Shown: piece after piece, positions 13,012 to 26,159 of the stretch
How the letters are laid out: each line of letters begins with the position of its first letter
Numbering within the stretch: position 1 is the stretch's first letter
Source of the DNA: Glandiceps talaboti
Lineage: Eukaryota > Hemichordata > Enteropneusta > Spengelidae
NCBI RefSeq assembly: GCF_964340395.1
Contig: NC_135566.1
Coordinates: 11,286,501-11,350,500, forward strand
Length of the DNA: 64,000 nucleotides
Reading direction: 5' to 3'
Notes under the pieces: generated by a model
What the model was told of the DNA's origin: nothing
Database searches by the model: none
The model's input: the letters and a program-made list of their open reading frames with translations, nothing else
Position numbers and translations under genes: made by a program

Positions 13012-13061
13012 CTCATAACTATATTGTCGATATGTTAGGAAAGCAACAGAGGAACAAAATG
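13012..13061 (+). CDS. bHLH-leucine zipper protein, exon coding the end of helix 2 and zipper start (partial gene)
   Basis: The exon is preceded by a T-rich tract ending aaatttcag and followed by a strong donor, ATG|GTAAGT. Only one frame is open: the last two bases of a codon (xCT, Ala if the upstream base pair is GC), then HNYIVDMLGKQQRNKM. It joins in frame to the exon at 32821. The pattern A-x-(N/D)-Y-I-x-x-(M/L), followed by polar residues and a leucine zipper, is the C-terminal end of helix 2 in bHLH-zip transcription factors (for example USF or MiT/TFE, A/S-x-D-Y-I-x-x-L). These proteins bind E-box DNA as dimers in the nucleus. The basic region, helix 1 and loop must lie in upstream exons, which I did not find, so the gene probably enters from outside the window. 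Which bHLH-zip family it belongs to is inference; an unrelated coiled-coil protein is the main alternative. Confidence 0.5.
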
Positions 13062-14739
13062 GTAAGTTGAACATTTAATTGAACAGTTATAAAACATAGC
13101 ATGTATGTATGTTTAATCTTCCCTGTTGTCATAATGGTTTGGCCCAACTACAATGAGTATATAGATAGGTTTATTCCATGTTGCAGGAAAGAAGGAGGTT
13201 ACAGCGTTAACAGCACCCTCGGTCTGTTTTTATGTATTCGTACATACAAAGATCTGAAATCATTTGATTCAGAATATTCTATTTTTACATTCAAGGAATT
13301 CAAATTTCATTAAAGCGGTTGTGGAGAATATATTGCTCATGGCTCCAAGAATCACTAGGACAGTCCAATATAGTTACTTTGGAACGGTAAATTGGAAAGG
13401 AATGCGACGTTTCAATCCATTTAATACGAACCTTGATCATGCAATGATTTAATTATTCAGCATCTTGAGCTGTTTTCCTTTGATTTGATTTTCACCAATT
13501 TTATGAGATGTTGAAATCATGTTTTTATGGACTGCAAATAGACACATAAATAAAATTGAAACACGGAAAAAAAGTTTCAAGTAAATTAATATGAAAGTAC
13601 ATAACATGTACATGACTTGTGTATAATATATCACAGGAATTGTTCTCACCGGTATAATTCACTCAGTGTTGAACTGAGGATTGACATCACCCATTATTCT
13701 GTAAATTGCAAACAAAATGAAGATAACTATGGTGGTTAAATCTCTGATTTTAGAGTAGAAAGGTTATGATTTGACTTCTTTTTTCCCCCTTTTTTTGTAT
13801 TTGATAACATTTTTATTGGGCTTATTACAAAGATAAAGATACATATCTTTTTCATAAATGGAAATTTCACAGAAACTTTTCTTATTAATGTTATACTTAT
13901 AATTTCAAAAAATGTCAAATTCTTAATATGTACATTTACCTTACTTTTTCTAACTACAATATGAAACTCTACGCTCGGCATATTCTGCAAGTATTTTTTT
14001 GTGTGCCATCATCAACCTGTTTTTTTTTTTCCTTTTCAACACTTTGAAATATAAACATAATGCTTAGCAACAAGATAACAAAAAAATTAATAATGATGAT
14101 AGTTGTTCATCACCTAGGAGGATTTGTCTTACAATTGAAATATTCTTAAGTCCTGTTGTCCTAATTCTCCTCTACAACACACAAAATCCATCCTTACATT
14201 TCTCGGATTCAACTCTAGGACAATTCATTTTTGTGATAATGGTTTGACTTAGTTATGCTGTATTAAACGATTATGCTTTTTTTTAAAATACAAGTGACCA
14301 GTGTCTTTATACAGATTGTTATCTTATCACCAAGATTAGAATTTCACCTCAAAATATCACTGATTTGGCTTCTATTCCGGGACTGATACATCAACAACTT
14401 TTGCAACCTTTTTTTTTGGCTGAAGTATAAAAAGTCCATACAAATATGACTCTGAGAAATGGAGTAACTAAAATGGAGTGTTGTATTTGAAATGTAAGAA
14501 GTGATTTGATTGGATCAACATATCATTCACATCAAATGATGTTGACAATCGGTCACAGTGTATAGAATGATAAAAAAAAGTACTACGTTCAAACTTTTAT
14601 AGAGCTATTTTGTATGATAGGCATCAAAGTGAAGTGTTCCCTTAGGAATTCTCCAGACAGTTTAACTAGGGAACAAAGAGACAGCGTCTATTGATGTTTG
14701 CCATTATGACTACCTTGTAGTTTGTCGTTAAAAAAGATG
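13062..14739. other. Start of a large intron; no other feature
   Basis: AT-rich intronic DNA if the gene model joining 13061 to 32821 is right. No supported frame or repeat here. Confidence 0.4.
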
Positions 14740-15230
14740 TACTTTATTCAGCTTCCAGGGCTTAGTCCAATGGCATCAATAGTTGTGTTTTATCGAGCTT
14801 CCAAGGCCTGGTCTTGAGTTATTAGCAGTTACACTGTTGGGTTGTTAATTAATTAGGTTCTGAGGACAGTAGCTGGTTTAGTTAAAAGTTGCATTTATTT
14901 TGCAGACTATTCAAGTTTAAATAGTAGCTGATATACAGTTGAGTTTTATTCAGCTTCCATGGCCTAGCAGTTAGAAAGTCTAATTTTATACAGCTTTAAT
15001 AAAGGCCTTCCAGTTGTATGGTTTGATTTTAATCTGCTTATACAGCCTACCAGTTATACGGTTGTATTTTATTCAGCTTACAAGGCATACCACTGAGTTA
15101 TATGGTTGGATTTTATTCAGCTTACAAGGCCTACAAGTTATACAATTAGATTTTATTCAGCTTCCAAGGCATACCACTGAGTTATATGGTTGGATTTTAT
15201 TCAGCTTACAAGGCCTTGATCTTACAGCCA
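14740..15230 (+). repeat. Degenerate tandem repeat, about 45-55 bp unit
   Basis: The words 'tttattcagctt(c/a)caaggc' and 'gttatatggttggatt' recur about ten times at about 14741, 14793, 14945, 15020, 15069, 15113, 15151 and 15196. Spacing is irregular and identity rises toward the right end. The array creates a short open frame with repeated 'GWILFSLQGL' that I do not regard as a gene. Confidence 0.85.
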
Positions 15231-15914
15231 TGCTCAGACCTGGATGACCATATTTCTGAGTGGGTTAACTTGGAAATCTTCTGCTTTGCTCGGGAGATTT
15301 AGTTGAGCGTGTCAGTTTGTGTCTCAGATAGAGAGTGTAAATACAGGATTGTGTAGTGCATCCCTCTGGTATTGTCAATTGATGTTATTCCCATTCCCAG
15401 GTGTGGTACATTAGTATATGTAAATGAACACATGGGTTTATCTGAAGAATAACATAACAATTCTCTGTTTGAACTGCCCTGTGTTTGAACAGTATTAGAA
15501 ATAAAAAATCTCAAAATCTCAGTTTGGAGATTTGATGAATGGAAACGGTTCGTGTGATGACAAAATATGAAATTCTAGAGTTTGAAATGTTGTACCAGAA
15601 ACATGATGGCAAAGAATTAAATTAAATTGAATTGAATTAAATTGAATTTTATTCACCAGATACAAATGAATAAAAGTGAGTACATTTCATTGAAATTATC
15701 ACGGTAATGCATCCGGTGAGGACCAGAGAAATAGTTCGATCTGAACAAGCCCTATATAACAAAATGAAATATTCAAGGAAAAAGTACAATTGCATCACTG
15801 CACAATAAATAGAAAGAAGAACGAAATGAAATGATATTAATAGTTGTAGTGATAAATAAACTGAAAATAATACTAATAGACTAAATTGAAGAAATTTTGT
15901 ATTCTGGATAAGGT

Positions 15915-16262
15915 TAATTTTGTGATATAGTTCCAATAATCTTAGAAATCATCCAGTGATTCTGAGTTTAGTTTTAAATTTGTGCCAAGTTTGAATTATC
16001 TTGAGAAATCAACCAATGATTCTGAGTTTAGTTTTAATTTTGTTCCAAGTTTGAATTATCTTAAGAAATCAACCAATGATTCTGAGTTTAGTTTTAATTT
16101 TGTTCCAAGTTTGAATTATCTTAAGAAATCAACCAATGATTCTGAGTTTAGTTTTAATTTTATGCCAAGTTTGAATTACCTATAAATCATCCAGTGATTC
16201 TGAATTTAGTTTTAACTTTGTTCCAAGTTTGAATTATCTTAAGAAATCAACCAATGATTCTG
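15915..16262 (+). repeat. 60-bp tandem repeat, about five to six copies
   Basis: The word tgattctgagtttagtttta recurs every 60 bp (at about 15957, 16017, 16077 and 16137), then once at 57-bp spacing. The outer units are diverged and the inner ones nearly identical. Because the period is a multiple of three, it yields an open frame of 20-residue repeats (FVPSLNYLKKSTNDSEFSFN). It is probably an intronic minisatellite. Confidence 0.92.
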
Positions 16263-16351
16263 GTTAAAAATTCAGCATTTGTGTACATACACCATGCAAT
16301 GGAATAAAAATGGCATGGAAGCGAAATAAGATACCATAGATATGACAACCT

Positions 16352-16374
16352 AAAAAAAAAAAAAAAAAAAAAAA
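16352..16374. repeat. Poly(A) run
   Basis: About 23 A. It may be a retroposon tail, but no element body is recognised beside it. Confidence 0.8.
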
Positions 16375-16524
16375 ATGAATGAAAAAATAACTGATAGTTA
16401 ATGAGAACCACTGATAAATATATGGAGCAGAATGATGTAAAGTATTTGGTGATATTACTACAAATCCAAACAATATCATTTTTACCATGCACAAGTCAAG
16501 TTGAACAAAAACTGTAGAATTTAT

Positions 16525-16823
16525 AACCTGGTTGTTCTACATCAGCACGTCTATATTCACAACAGTTCATGTCTACACTGGTTCTGCTATGTTTGAAATA
16601 TGAGTCAAAACTTTCAAACTTGCCATTACTTTCTCCGATTTTTCTTTGATATTACTGGCGCTGTTATAATTATGTTATTCCCCAATAATTTCCTTCATTC
16701 AGCCAGAAAATACTCATGACCTAAGAGTTGTCACTACTCATCTGGTGACTCATATTGACAAAGCCCCTTAGGTCACTCATATTTTCCTTGACTGACTGAA
16801 GAAAAATATTGGGGAATAACACG
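16525..16823 (+). mobile_element. MITE family A, copy 1 (TGTTATTCCCCAATA ends)
   Basis: The foldback core at 16673-16822 has left end tgttattccccaataatttcc and right end ggaaa/gaaaaatattggggaataaca, with inner 'ccttaggtca' blocks also inverted. Left of the core, about 145 bp (including ctttctccgatttttctttg and ggttctgctatg) is shared with the copies at 46.0 and 60.8 kb, so the mobile unit is asymmetric and about 300 bp long. It has no coding capacity. It lies in the presumed 19.8 kb intron. Confidence 0.85.
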
Positions 16824-16903
16824 TAATTACAGATAGGGGTCTCGTCAAGGAGATGAATATACCTTAAGGTGACAAGTGGTATACAGTTATCATGTTTCAG
16901 ATA

Positions 16904-17173
16904 TTATCTATCTAGTCTTGGGAAGAACTTTCTAAAAATCTTATCATTGAATTCATTCTGATTCCTACTTTCCTTAAAAATGTTAAAAGTAATATATTTG
17001 ATGATAACATCAGTAAGTTTGAGAAATGTGTCAGTTACGTGCTTATCATCATTTATCCATTTTATGCACAGTCCCAAACAACATTGCAGGGTGTTGGCCA
17101 CATCATCGTATTTATAATTGCCACCGAATGTGTTTAAAAATATGCTTGATGCACCCAACAGAATCCATGGATC
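16904..17173 (-). other. Protein-like minus-strand open frame, unidentified
   Basis: A frame of about 88 codons runs from just after a TGA near 17174 to a stop near 16904 (ending FRKFFPRLDR). It has no ATG at its start, so if real it would be the last exon of a minus-strand gene or a decayed element. Its composition is protein-like, with ANTLQCCLGLCIKWIN in the middle and hydrophobic-charged alternation after it. I recognise no family and no clear splice acceptor, so it could be a chance frame. Confidence 0.2.
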
Positions 17174-18915
17174 TCATTGGTGCAAGGCGAATCACATGAT
17201 CTTACAATTTGAATATTTGCAATCTGGTGAGTTGGCCCCAGAACATGCATATGAACCGTATGAGATATTGTGTTGAGGTAGATGAGATTTTAATGATTGT
17301 GACAAGGTTAACTGGAGTCATGAAAACATCAAACTGTTTGAGCTCAGTATCAAATTCAGATCACTTGTTAGCTTGCTCGCTCTATTTAGGTTGTGGAATT
17401 TTGGTATCAGCCACATGTAGATGTCAGTGTTTATGCCCGGTAGTCACAATGCATGCACCATATTCTGTTAGTACATTGTCATTTCTTTCAAAAATAAGAG
17501 TCAAGTTTGTACCTGGAGTGGATGTTTGATGACTGAAAAAAAAAGTGATTTCAATGCCTCACCTAGATTTTTCAAATTTGAAAATATCCCTTTTATGATA
17601 GGATTTTGGTTAGTAAAATATCACATCAATGACTATGTTAAAAACATAAAGTCTTTAAAGAGTCAAAAGGTTTGAGAATGTTTCTGAAGTTTTTGCTGTA
17701 GCGAAGATAGCCATGGGATGGTTGAATGTTGAGTGCATAATCAATGGTCAGGTGTAATTGTCCGCATTCTTCATGCCCAATTAGAGAAGAGACTCTCAAA
17801 TCATGAAAGACGATATCGAGGTGATGATGATGATGAGTCTGATGTGTTCAACAATGTGTATCATTGCTATCTTTGACAGTTATTATTTCTTGTCACATTT
17901 CAGATCAAATTAACCTTGGCCTTGAGCCCTCACCACTTCCTACAGCTTGCATATAATCGTAGATTCGTTAAACTTAAAATGTAACTTATAAATTGTTTTC
18001 ATTTTATACAAACATAGCAGAACATTTTCTGAAAATCATTTCAACAGAATCAATCAACTGACTTAGGGAGCATACTTGATGCTATGTGAAAGATTTCCAA
18101 CTGGCTTAGGGAGTATGACTTGTGATTCAACGGACTTTTGAACTTTATTATAGTGGGAATCGTATTTCATCGTTGTTTTTATTCGTGGGAATATTCAAAC
18201 AGTTTTTTCATACGTGAATAGAAATCAATAAAAAAAATTTGTTCTATTTCCCTCCTACCATGTTGTTTATTTTCACACAAAAAATAGATGACACGGGGAA
18301 ATGAGCTCTTGAGTAATATTGACATTATCAAATATTTAGTGGTACATGTACATTTCAGTGTTTTTCACTACCATAAAGTTTATATACATTGTGCCTGCCA
18401 AACCATACGGTTTCAGTGAACAGAAGGTCAGAGGTCAACCGTGATTGGAAGTAAATGACACTGTCAATATGGTTTGTTGGAAATATCAATATTGTAAACT
18501 GCTCATCTAAAATTATTAGACAATGTCGGTTTATAGTACAATGAGAGAAAACCGTACTGTTCTATTTGTTGCATTTAGTGAATACAGCCATTCACACTCA
18601 TGGAGGAAATATATGGCACTATTTTGTTTTTATGGAACCATAGCTGGAGGAGAAATGGTAGCATTTTACTATCGAGATTATAACTGTAGATTGACTTTAG
18701 ATTAGAGTTCATAGAACTTGATGCAAACTCTTAGAAGTGAGACATTTATTAATGTTCTGTGTTGAATGATTTCTGTAATTGTAATGGTAGCTATCGCAGT
18801 AACTTATATCACGTGAACACTGAAGATTCAAGAGTGTACAAAAATGAATTATCTTTAATAAAATTCTGAAATCAAAATATCAAATTAACGTTTAATACTA
18901 TACACAAATATGTAC

Positions 18916-18916
<1 letters not shown>
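17174..18916. other. No gene seen
   Basis: AT-rich DNA. The plus-strand frame of 106 codons at 17209-17529 has no motif and no splice support. Confidence 0.4.
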
Positions 18917-18946
<30 letters not shown>

Positions 18947-19048
18947 CATGACACACACACACACACACACATAGTATGTACATACATACATACATACATA
19001 CATACATACATACATACATACATACATACATACATACATACATACACA
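18917..19048. repeat. Compound microsatellite: (GACA)n, (CA)n, (CATA)n
   Basis: Three repeat motifs lie in sequence, about 28, 22 and 70 bp long. Confidence 0.95.
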
Positions 19049-19187
19049 CATAGAAATGCATATGGAACTTGTAAGTCAGTCCGTATAAATAGATGTAAAA
19101 TCTGACGTTTCGAATAAAAATTCTTTATCAAGGTATTTATCGGCAAGCTTCAGACATGTTAGGTAAACACCTGAATATATCTGAATG

Positions 19188-19368
19188 TTACATACATACA
19201 TGCATACATGCATACATGCATGCATACATACATACCTACATAACTACATACATACATACATACATACATACGTACGTACATACATACATACGTACGTACG
19301 TACATACATACATACGTACATACATACGTACGTACGTACGTACGTACATACGTACATACACATACACA
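19188..19368. repeat. (CATA)n/(CGTA)n microsatellite
   Basis: ACAT units grade into mixed ACGT/ACAT units with many GTAC palindromes. It lies 140 bp after the previous tract, and the two may come from one event. Confidence 0.95.
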
Positions 19369-21554
19369 TTTTAGTTTATAGTTCATACATTGGTGCATAT
19401 TACAGGACAAGACAACTAAGATTTTGTCTTTGTACTATATCTTAATTAGAACACAGCAGACACTATTATATAAGTTGAATAAATTCCACCTCTGATCAGG
19501 GAATATATACCTTTAATATAATCATGAAGACTTGTATACACTATACTCACCATTCCCATGGGATATCCCTACATTCTGAAAAATAATGATTGGGGAAATG
19601 GTTCGACACTGAAAAATTATAGCGAAATCACTCTTTTCCCCATAATCGTTATTTTCCATTGGTCTTGTCTAGATCACTTGCCTTCTAACTGAAAAATAAT
19701 TTACATCCTACCGAGAACATTTTTGCCTGGGGTTTGGTTTAACACAAGTTATATATTACATTATTATAAATGCCTTTTTTCATTTGATTTCGTGTAATCA
19801 CAGCGTGTCGTTTTTGTAGGTGAATTCTAGTGTGCATGTTGTTGTTGTTAACATCTAGGTCAAAGCACATCGGTGAAATGAGTTTCTAGGAGATTTTTTT
19901 AAGAGACTTTATGCAAATTAAGAAATTTGGGAATGTGTATGGCTGTGGTTGATGAAATTGTTTGGGCGTATGAAAGTAAAGATGTTTCTATGACAGAATT
20001 TTTAGTATATTCTAGCCGGAATTTATTGGCTTTTAGCTTGCTTCAGCGAATTTGTGATTGATTTAAGTGTTTTGAGCCTGAACTACACCAAAGACTTGAC
20101 TGTTTACTCCTTTCTACCGCTCAAATGAATAACATAATTGTTCAACTTTTCGTAAATATACCTACCTGATTATTCAATTTTTCATAAATGTACGGTACAT
20201 GTACATAAAGACTAAGAAATGCTACTTCAAAGACTTGACGGTTCTTCGACCTGTCCAGCTGCTGAAAATACATTATGTACTCATTTGCCAAACTTTTTCG
20301 ACAGACAGAGATTTTGGTTGTCATGCAGTAATTTATTTGGAGAAGAAAAAAAATTGACTGCTTGAAAAAATAGTGAGATCATTTGAAACAAAGTGACAAT
20401 GTTAGCAATTTGAAAGAGGGTGAATTATTGTAGACACACCATTAGAAAGTGAGTCATTTGCATCTCTCTAGCACTCTGTGCCTGTCAATCATAGGATCCT
20501 GTACCTCTTATCGCGAACTATCTCCATCATGTTTTGTTTTTATCTCATCCTAAAGCTCATCGTCTTCTCCTCATGCTTTCAGAAGTACTATAAAATTTCT
20601 AATTGACGCGGCAGCTGCCATTGAGAAGTTTGTTTTGAATGTATTGAGGGCATTAAAGCTAAATCTAACTGTGGATTACGTTGAGTGTGCTTTCATATCA
20701 TACACAAATTGTGATAGTGCAAAATTAACATATATAAACACGGGTTTTGAAGACTTGCCCTAAATTTTAGGTGTAAATTTCTATTGTAAAACCATCTAAA
20801 TTTTGAAAGTATCAGCTCTGAGGTGATACTTTAAACTTGGCAGTTTTCGACAAAGACTTATTTTAGCTTATTTCACTGGACTCCAAAAATAAGTAGCGAC
20901 TAAAATTGCCTTCTTGTATATGAACACGTTGTAACAATCTGGGAATTAGTGAAAATAAGTCCTTGAGAATTAGCTGAAGACTATAAAATCGCAAAATTTT
21001 CTAGTAGCGAAAATAGCTAGGTTTTACAGTATATTTGCTATGTTTGAGGATTGACTTAAATTTTACAAGCAATGCTATTCATTTAAACTTTGAAAGTATT
21101 ACCTTTCACTTTTGTCTACTATATTCATATTTTTACCTTTATACGAATATAAAGGCTCAAGATTACGAAAGTATTAGCGCTTAGTATTGCATGATACTTG
21201 TGTTATATATTCTATAATTACACAGATACAGGATCTAACAATTGAAAGTTCTCACTATTAGGATGATTTGAAGCTGTGGTCACAACTACTATTAAATGTG
21301 TACATGCTTTCAGGAGGAATATTTAGGTCATATGGTAGTAATGTAGGAAAGAGATATCTTGGGTTCTATTTGTGTAACAGTCTGCCAATTGTCATTATTT
21401 TCTCATAGGTTCTGACAGTGAGGTAGAAAATGTCAGAACAGAGCTGCTATGACTTGGTGTAATCATAAAGAATGATGTTGACTATTAAGAAATGTATGAT
21501 ACAGATATTTGAAGATGAAAAATAGTATACTTGATAATATAGGTATTGTACTGG
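19369..21554. other. No gene seen
   Basis: AT-rich non-coding DNA without supported features. Confidence 0.4.
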
Positions 21555-21600
21555 TAAGGCCAAACAAAAATTGTGTAGTTCCCGGCAATTATGCTCAATT
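21555..21600 (+). mobile_element. Family D element end (TAAGGCCAAA...), single end
   Basis: Matches the left terminal repeat of the element at 22951: taaggccaaacaaaaattgt, then gttcccggcaatta. No matching right end is nearby, so this is a truncated copy. Confidence 0.6.
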
Positions 21601-21864
21601 TTAGAATAAGTATGGAAAGCAGATTTTTTATTTCATTTTTTTTTTAGTATATATATTTTGTTTCATACGTGAGTGTCTAGTTCAGGTAGTTATGTTTTTC
21701 ATTGTTTTCCATATGGTCTCTGTGTTATTGTTGGTTTCTTCTCATCAGATGTACAGCCATTACAGATTGGAAGAACAGTTTTAAATTGTCAGTTTCCGCG
21801 TCCACTATTTCTTGTGAGACTTCACATTTTTCCCGATTTTATTATTTTTTTCTTGAATGCATTG

Positions 21865-21995
21865 TCAAACCAAACAACCAATGAGATTCAAGCCTATAAC
21901 CCATGAAAAGGACTTGTCAAACCAAACAACCAATGAAATTCAAGCCTATGTAGTCCATTAAAAGGACTTGTCAAACCATCGAAATTCGTCTACTG
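21865..21995 (+). repeat. About 54-bp tandem duplication, two to three copies
   Basis: The words ttgtcaaaccaaacaaccaa, attcaagcctat and aaaaggac recur at about 21858, 21914 and 21968, and the last unit is diverged. Confidence 0.75.
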
Positions 21996-22950
21996 CCCAT
22001 TATGAAAAATATGTCAAATGGGAAAACCAATGAAATTCGTGTCTACATTATCGGCATATTTTAGTACATGACCTGAAAGATAGTAGAGTGAATCAAAATC
22101 ATATAATTTTTGCCTGGAGACTCCAATAATTAAACGGCACATACTAATAGAATGCTGTTATCTATAGACGGTATCAGTAAATATTATCTTAACATAGCGC
22201 ATCCTGCATAATTTATAAGTTGAAAATGATAGCTGAAGATAGTATCGATAAACATCAAAGATAATCTAAACAGTTTCTGTGGGGTTAACCATCTTATTCC
22301 TATAGGGCCGTAGTCGCAGAGGACACACTGTTATACCACAGGAAGTGACATAATTCACTTGAAGTCTGCATGGTACCAAGAGTTTTGATCTTAGAGATAG
22401 CATAGTTTTGTGTTTCGCTGAACTTCTTTTTTTGGATCATTACAGTAGGACAGATGTCCGATTAACATGCAAAGCCACAGGCATGTTTGCATTGTGAGGT
22501 TGACAATACATATCGCTATAGATAGACAGGCTAAGTAGAAAGTATTGTATTCAGAATCTCTTGTTATCTCAAATTGTCAATGTCAATCGTTTAAGACAAG
22601 ATATTTAGGATTTTGCAAACTTGTAGTATAAAAAAAAAAGTATAAACGAGATAATATTTTTTGACAAAGATCGTCTCAAATTTAGTCATAATTAAAAAAC
22701 AGTGCGCTTCAGTATCTTAAATATAAAATTCTGTCATTTTTTTCTGTCATATCAAATTCCAATATGAATTCTAATTAGCAACCTAAGGTAAAGGAGGAGT
22801 AGGAACAAAATTTCAAATGGTACAATCGATTAAAAAATTCTATTTATTCAAATAAAATCCTGGAATGTCCTGAGGAATCTCAAGTACTGACATTTTCACA
22901 TCTTTTTCGAATGGAATTCTGGTTTGGGGAAATCTGTAATGAAGTGCTGC

Positions 22951-23265
22951 TAAGGCCAAACACAAAAAAGTGTTTGGTTCTGGTAACCCAACCCAACCTA
23001 GTTTTTTACTGCCAACCCTAAACTTTTTATTAGGTAATTCGAAAAAATAATTGAAAAATTGAACAAGTTTTCAAAGTCGTACAAGAACGAGATTTGAAGA
23101 CGTCATTGCTTCATGTGATTAAAATAACATGGTGGAATACAGTTTACCACATGATGTCTTCTGATGAGAAGTCTCGGATGACATCTGATTTTTTTAAAAT
23201 CCTACCCACCCTGTTTTTGAATTGGGCATTATCGGAACCACACAATTTTTTTTATTTGGCCTTAT
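22951..23265. mobile_element. MITE family D, full copy (TAAGGCCAAA ends)
   Basis: The left end is taaggccaaacacaaaaaag, followed by ggttctggtaaccc. The right end read on the minus strand is taaggccaaataaaaaaaat, followed by ggttccgataatgccc. The imperfect TIRs are 45-50 bp and the element 315 bp. There is no coding capacity. Other members are at 21555, 39491-39985 and about 42470-42510. Confidence 0.75.
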
Positions 23266-26159
23266 AAAACAGTAAATCGGAGGAAGGCAAAACTTAACAA
23301 AGAAATAGTTAAGTACATTAATTAAAATCCTCTCTAGCTCAACTAGTAATTTATGTGTATAAATAAATACCCTCCTTGGTAGAAAGAAGATTAAAAATGT
23401 TATTGTTTTTAGTATTCTAGAGGAAATGATACTAATCAAGACATTTCAAATTTCAAAATGGCCGCCTCACACAGGTGTATAACTTTTGTACATCTCATGA
23501 TCTCAATTACATTATATGCTGCGCTCTACTAAATACTAATTATCACTAAAAGCAAAATATCATTAGTTTCAGCCATCTACTACTCTTCATTATTTTATAC
23601 ATTTCAGCAGTTTCTTTTGACAGTTTTTCCGATATGAATAATTTCAAGAAGATTATTCAGATTTAACTGACCAATCAAAATGTCAACTTATTATGCATAT
23701 TTTTTTACTTTTGTTATAGTTGTAATAATTATTCACACTAACTTATCTGACCAATCAAATTGTTAGTTTTGTCAACTTCAAGGTCTATACTTCATTGTCA
23801 GTGCCATGTATTGTTACATTACCACCATTTATATGAACAAAGTGTTTAGTATTGTGTAAATTCACCAACCCTCAATGACCTGTTGGTCTAATTACTTTGA
23901 GGTAAAAACTAAGATCTGATTTTAGGAAGTTGACCTCAAAGTATGATAATTTTTACAATATTCAAATATTCATTTGAAATAGTCATAGCATGATATGGCA
24001 CACGTTCATCCTGTGTACATCACGTTTATGTGTGTTCATTTACATAGTGACTATGTGTTCATTTACATGATAACTTTTTGTGTTCATTTACTTAATGACC
24101 CCGTGTAGATTTACATAATAACTCTTTGTGTTCATTAACATAATGACCCATTTGAATAATGATGAATGTAGTCACTCCATAACTGTTACAAGCTTATTTG
24201 ACAAATTGTTTTCAAACCATATAGTGCTAAAGAAATGCAGGACAAGCTTGTGGGTATGAGATTTGAGAACTAACAGAGTAACACAACAGTGCCTATGCCA
24301 TACATGTTGAAAAACTCTAGGTTAAATTCCACAATTAAAGATGAAGTATTCTATTTTAAAATATGATTTCAACAAAGAAAGGTCGCCGCTAGTACAGGTT
24401 TGATTGTATTGTTAATTTAAATATGATGTTTCAACTGTGACATCAAAATATAAATATCGATAATGTGAAATAATGAAAAATTTCTGAATGTTGAAATCCT
24501 GTGTGTCAAATTTTCCATCTTTTTATTCTAAACAGTATAATAATGTAAGCATCGTGCTTGTACTCTGTGTTTACAGCAGGGAGAAAGACATGATTACTTG
24601 AAGCTTCACATCTGGACACGTGAATTCCAAATCAAGGAAATGAAGAAATCCTTATTAAAGTTTCAATTCAATTTCAGCACTGGGTTGTTTTGATGAAATT
24701 GCTACGAGTATCAAGAGAATGTGAGAATTAGCAATGCTTATTGGCTAGAGGGCTGCAGGGTAGAAAACATTCCTTTTCTTTTTGTTATGCCTGAATACTA
24801 AGACTAAGAATGATAACACAAAAAGGATTTCAGAGGACTTGTTTGTTACAAAATTTATGATTTTTTTCGAATATCACACAGGGCTCGACATTAACAGTAG
24901 TCCTGTGTCCTCAGAGTACCAATTCTTGTTATGGGGCTACCATAATTTGCAGCTGGTAGCCTGCTCAGGCTACCACTCAGTGACTGATAATGCAATGATT
25001 TAAAGGATGGAAGATTTACAGACGTAAAAGTATTTTAATATCAAACATATTTCCAATAGAGGAACTCTGTTTTCAGACAGTTCAGGAATACGGGACTACT
25101 GGTCACCATCCAACCATAGAATAAAGTTAATTTCAAGCCATTTTACATACTAAATTGTTAGCATGATAGTTAATATGTTTAGTTGTATCTAAAATAAAGG
25201 AGTGGTCTCGTGCACTGCAAGTAACCTTCACACACTAGTTGTAAGGGATGGACTTCTGAAACTACCCACTTGATGGAGATCTATATAAGAGGTCTTTTGA
25301 TCAGAAATCGTTCAAGCCATGATGATCTGACAAGCTTCACATGTACATTGTCAAAAAACTGTTTTATGACAGAAAATAGCTGTATGAGAGTATGCAGTAC
25401 TGTACTACTTTTCATGACATTTTCTTTCCTTTTTCATACATTTCTACATCTTAAATCCTGCGTGTAATATTCATGTTTGAAAACAAAAAATGTCTGTGAT
25501 CCAGGATGTTTTTGCAGTTTTGTTTTTCAAGTTTTGCTGATAGATACCTGTATATCCATTATCCATTAATAACAAATATCCTGGTGAACTTTCAGGCCAT
25601 TTTTAGCATACACCCAAGGCATGCGTACTTCCTTTGAAAGATGGAAATCCTTAAAATATGCTAAAAGCCTTAGATGTGTGTGTGTGTAAGACAGCAAAAA
25701 TTTCTCATTTACCATGTATTACACTTGGGAGAGAGGAATCTCTCAGCTTGTTGAAAAATTAAAACAACCCAGAAGGGAAAAGTCTTCTAAATACAACATT
25801 ACCTTAGATTCCGAGTTTTTTTTTCCATTAATGTAAGAATTCCATTTATTAGCTGCCCTGGCTCTCCGAATGCATGTCTGGAGGAGTTTTCCACATTCCC
25901 AGCCAATTTTTTCCATTGAACTACTCCAAGTGGGACCATTGCCTGAATAACCAGATTTTATAGGGGGATAAAGACGTGAATTTGAAATGTCAGATGAGAA
26001 TGAGAAGTATCAGATTAGATTTATTACATAGCAATTAGATGACATCAAATCATAAACTCTTACATATTCTAATCTGGCTAGCTACATCATTAACAACGGA
26101 AGACCCCAATCTCAAAAAACTTGAAAAAAAAATTGCAGTGATGTAGTTTAATAGGGAGA
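23266..26159. other. Intronic DNA with a short tandem block
   Basis: A degenerate roughly 30-bp repeat (tgtgttcatttacataatgac-like) runs at about 24030-24150. A minus/plus pair of tactttgaggt and acctcaaagta lies at 23895-23945. A plus-strand stretch at 24575-24690 after a tttacagcag acceptor-like site is open for about 37 codons (LKLHIWTREFQIKEMKK in it), but no donor was found. Near 24880 a gggctcgacattaac segment looks like a dispersed-repeat fragment. Nothing is firm. Confidence 0.4.

Noticed and set aside
24575-24700. Exon-like segment with acceptor ttacagcag and frame including LKLHIWTREFQIKEMKK
   Set aside because: No donor in a usable place, and inclusion would break the clean phase-0 join of the two zipper exons.
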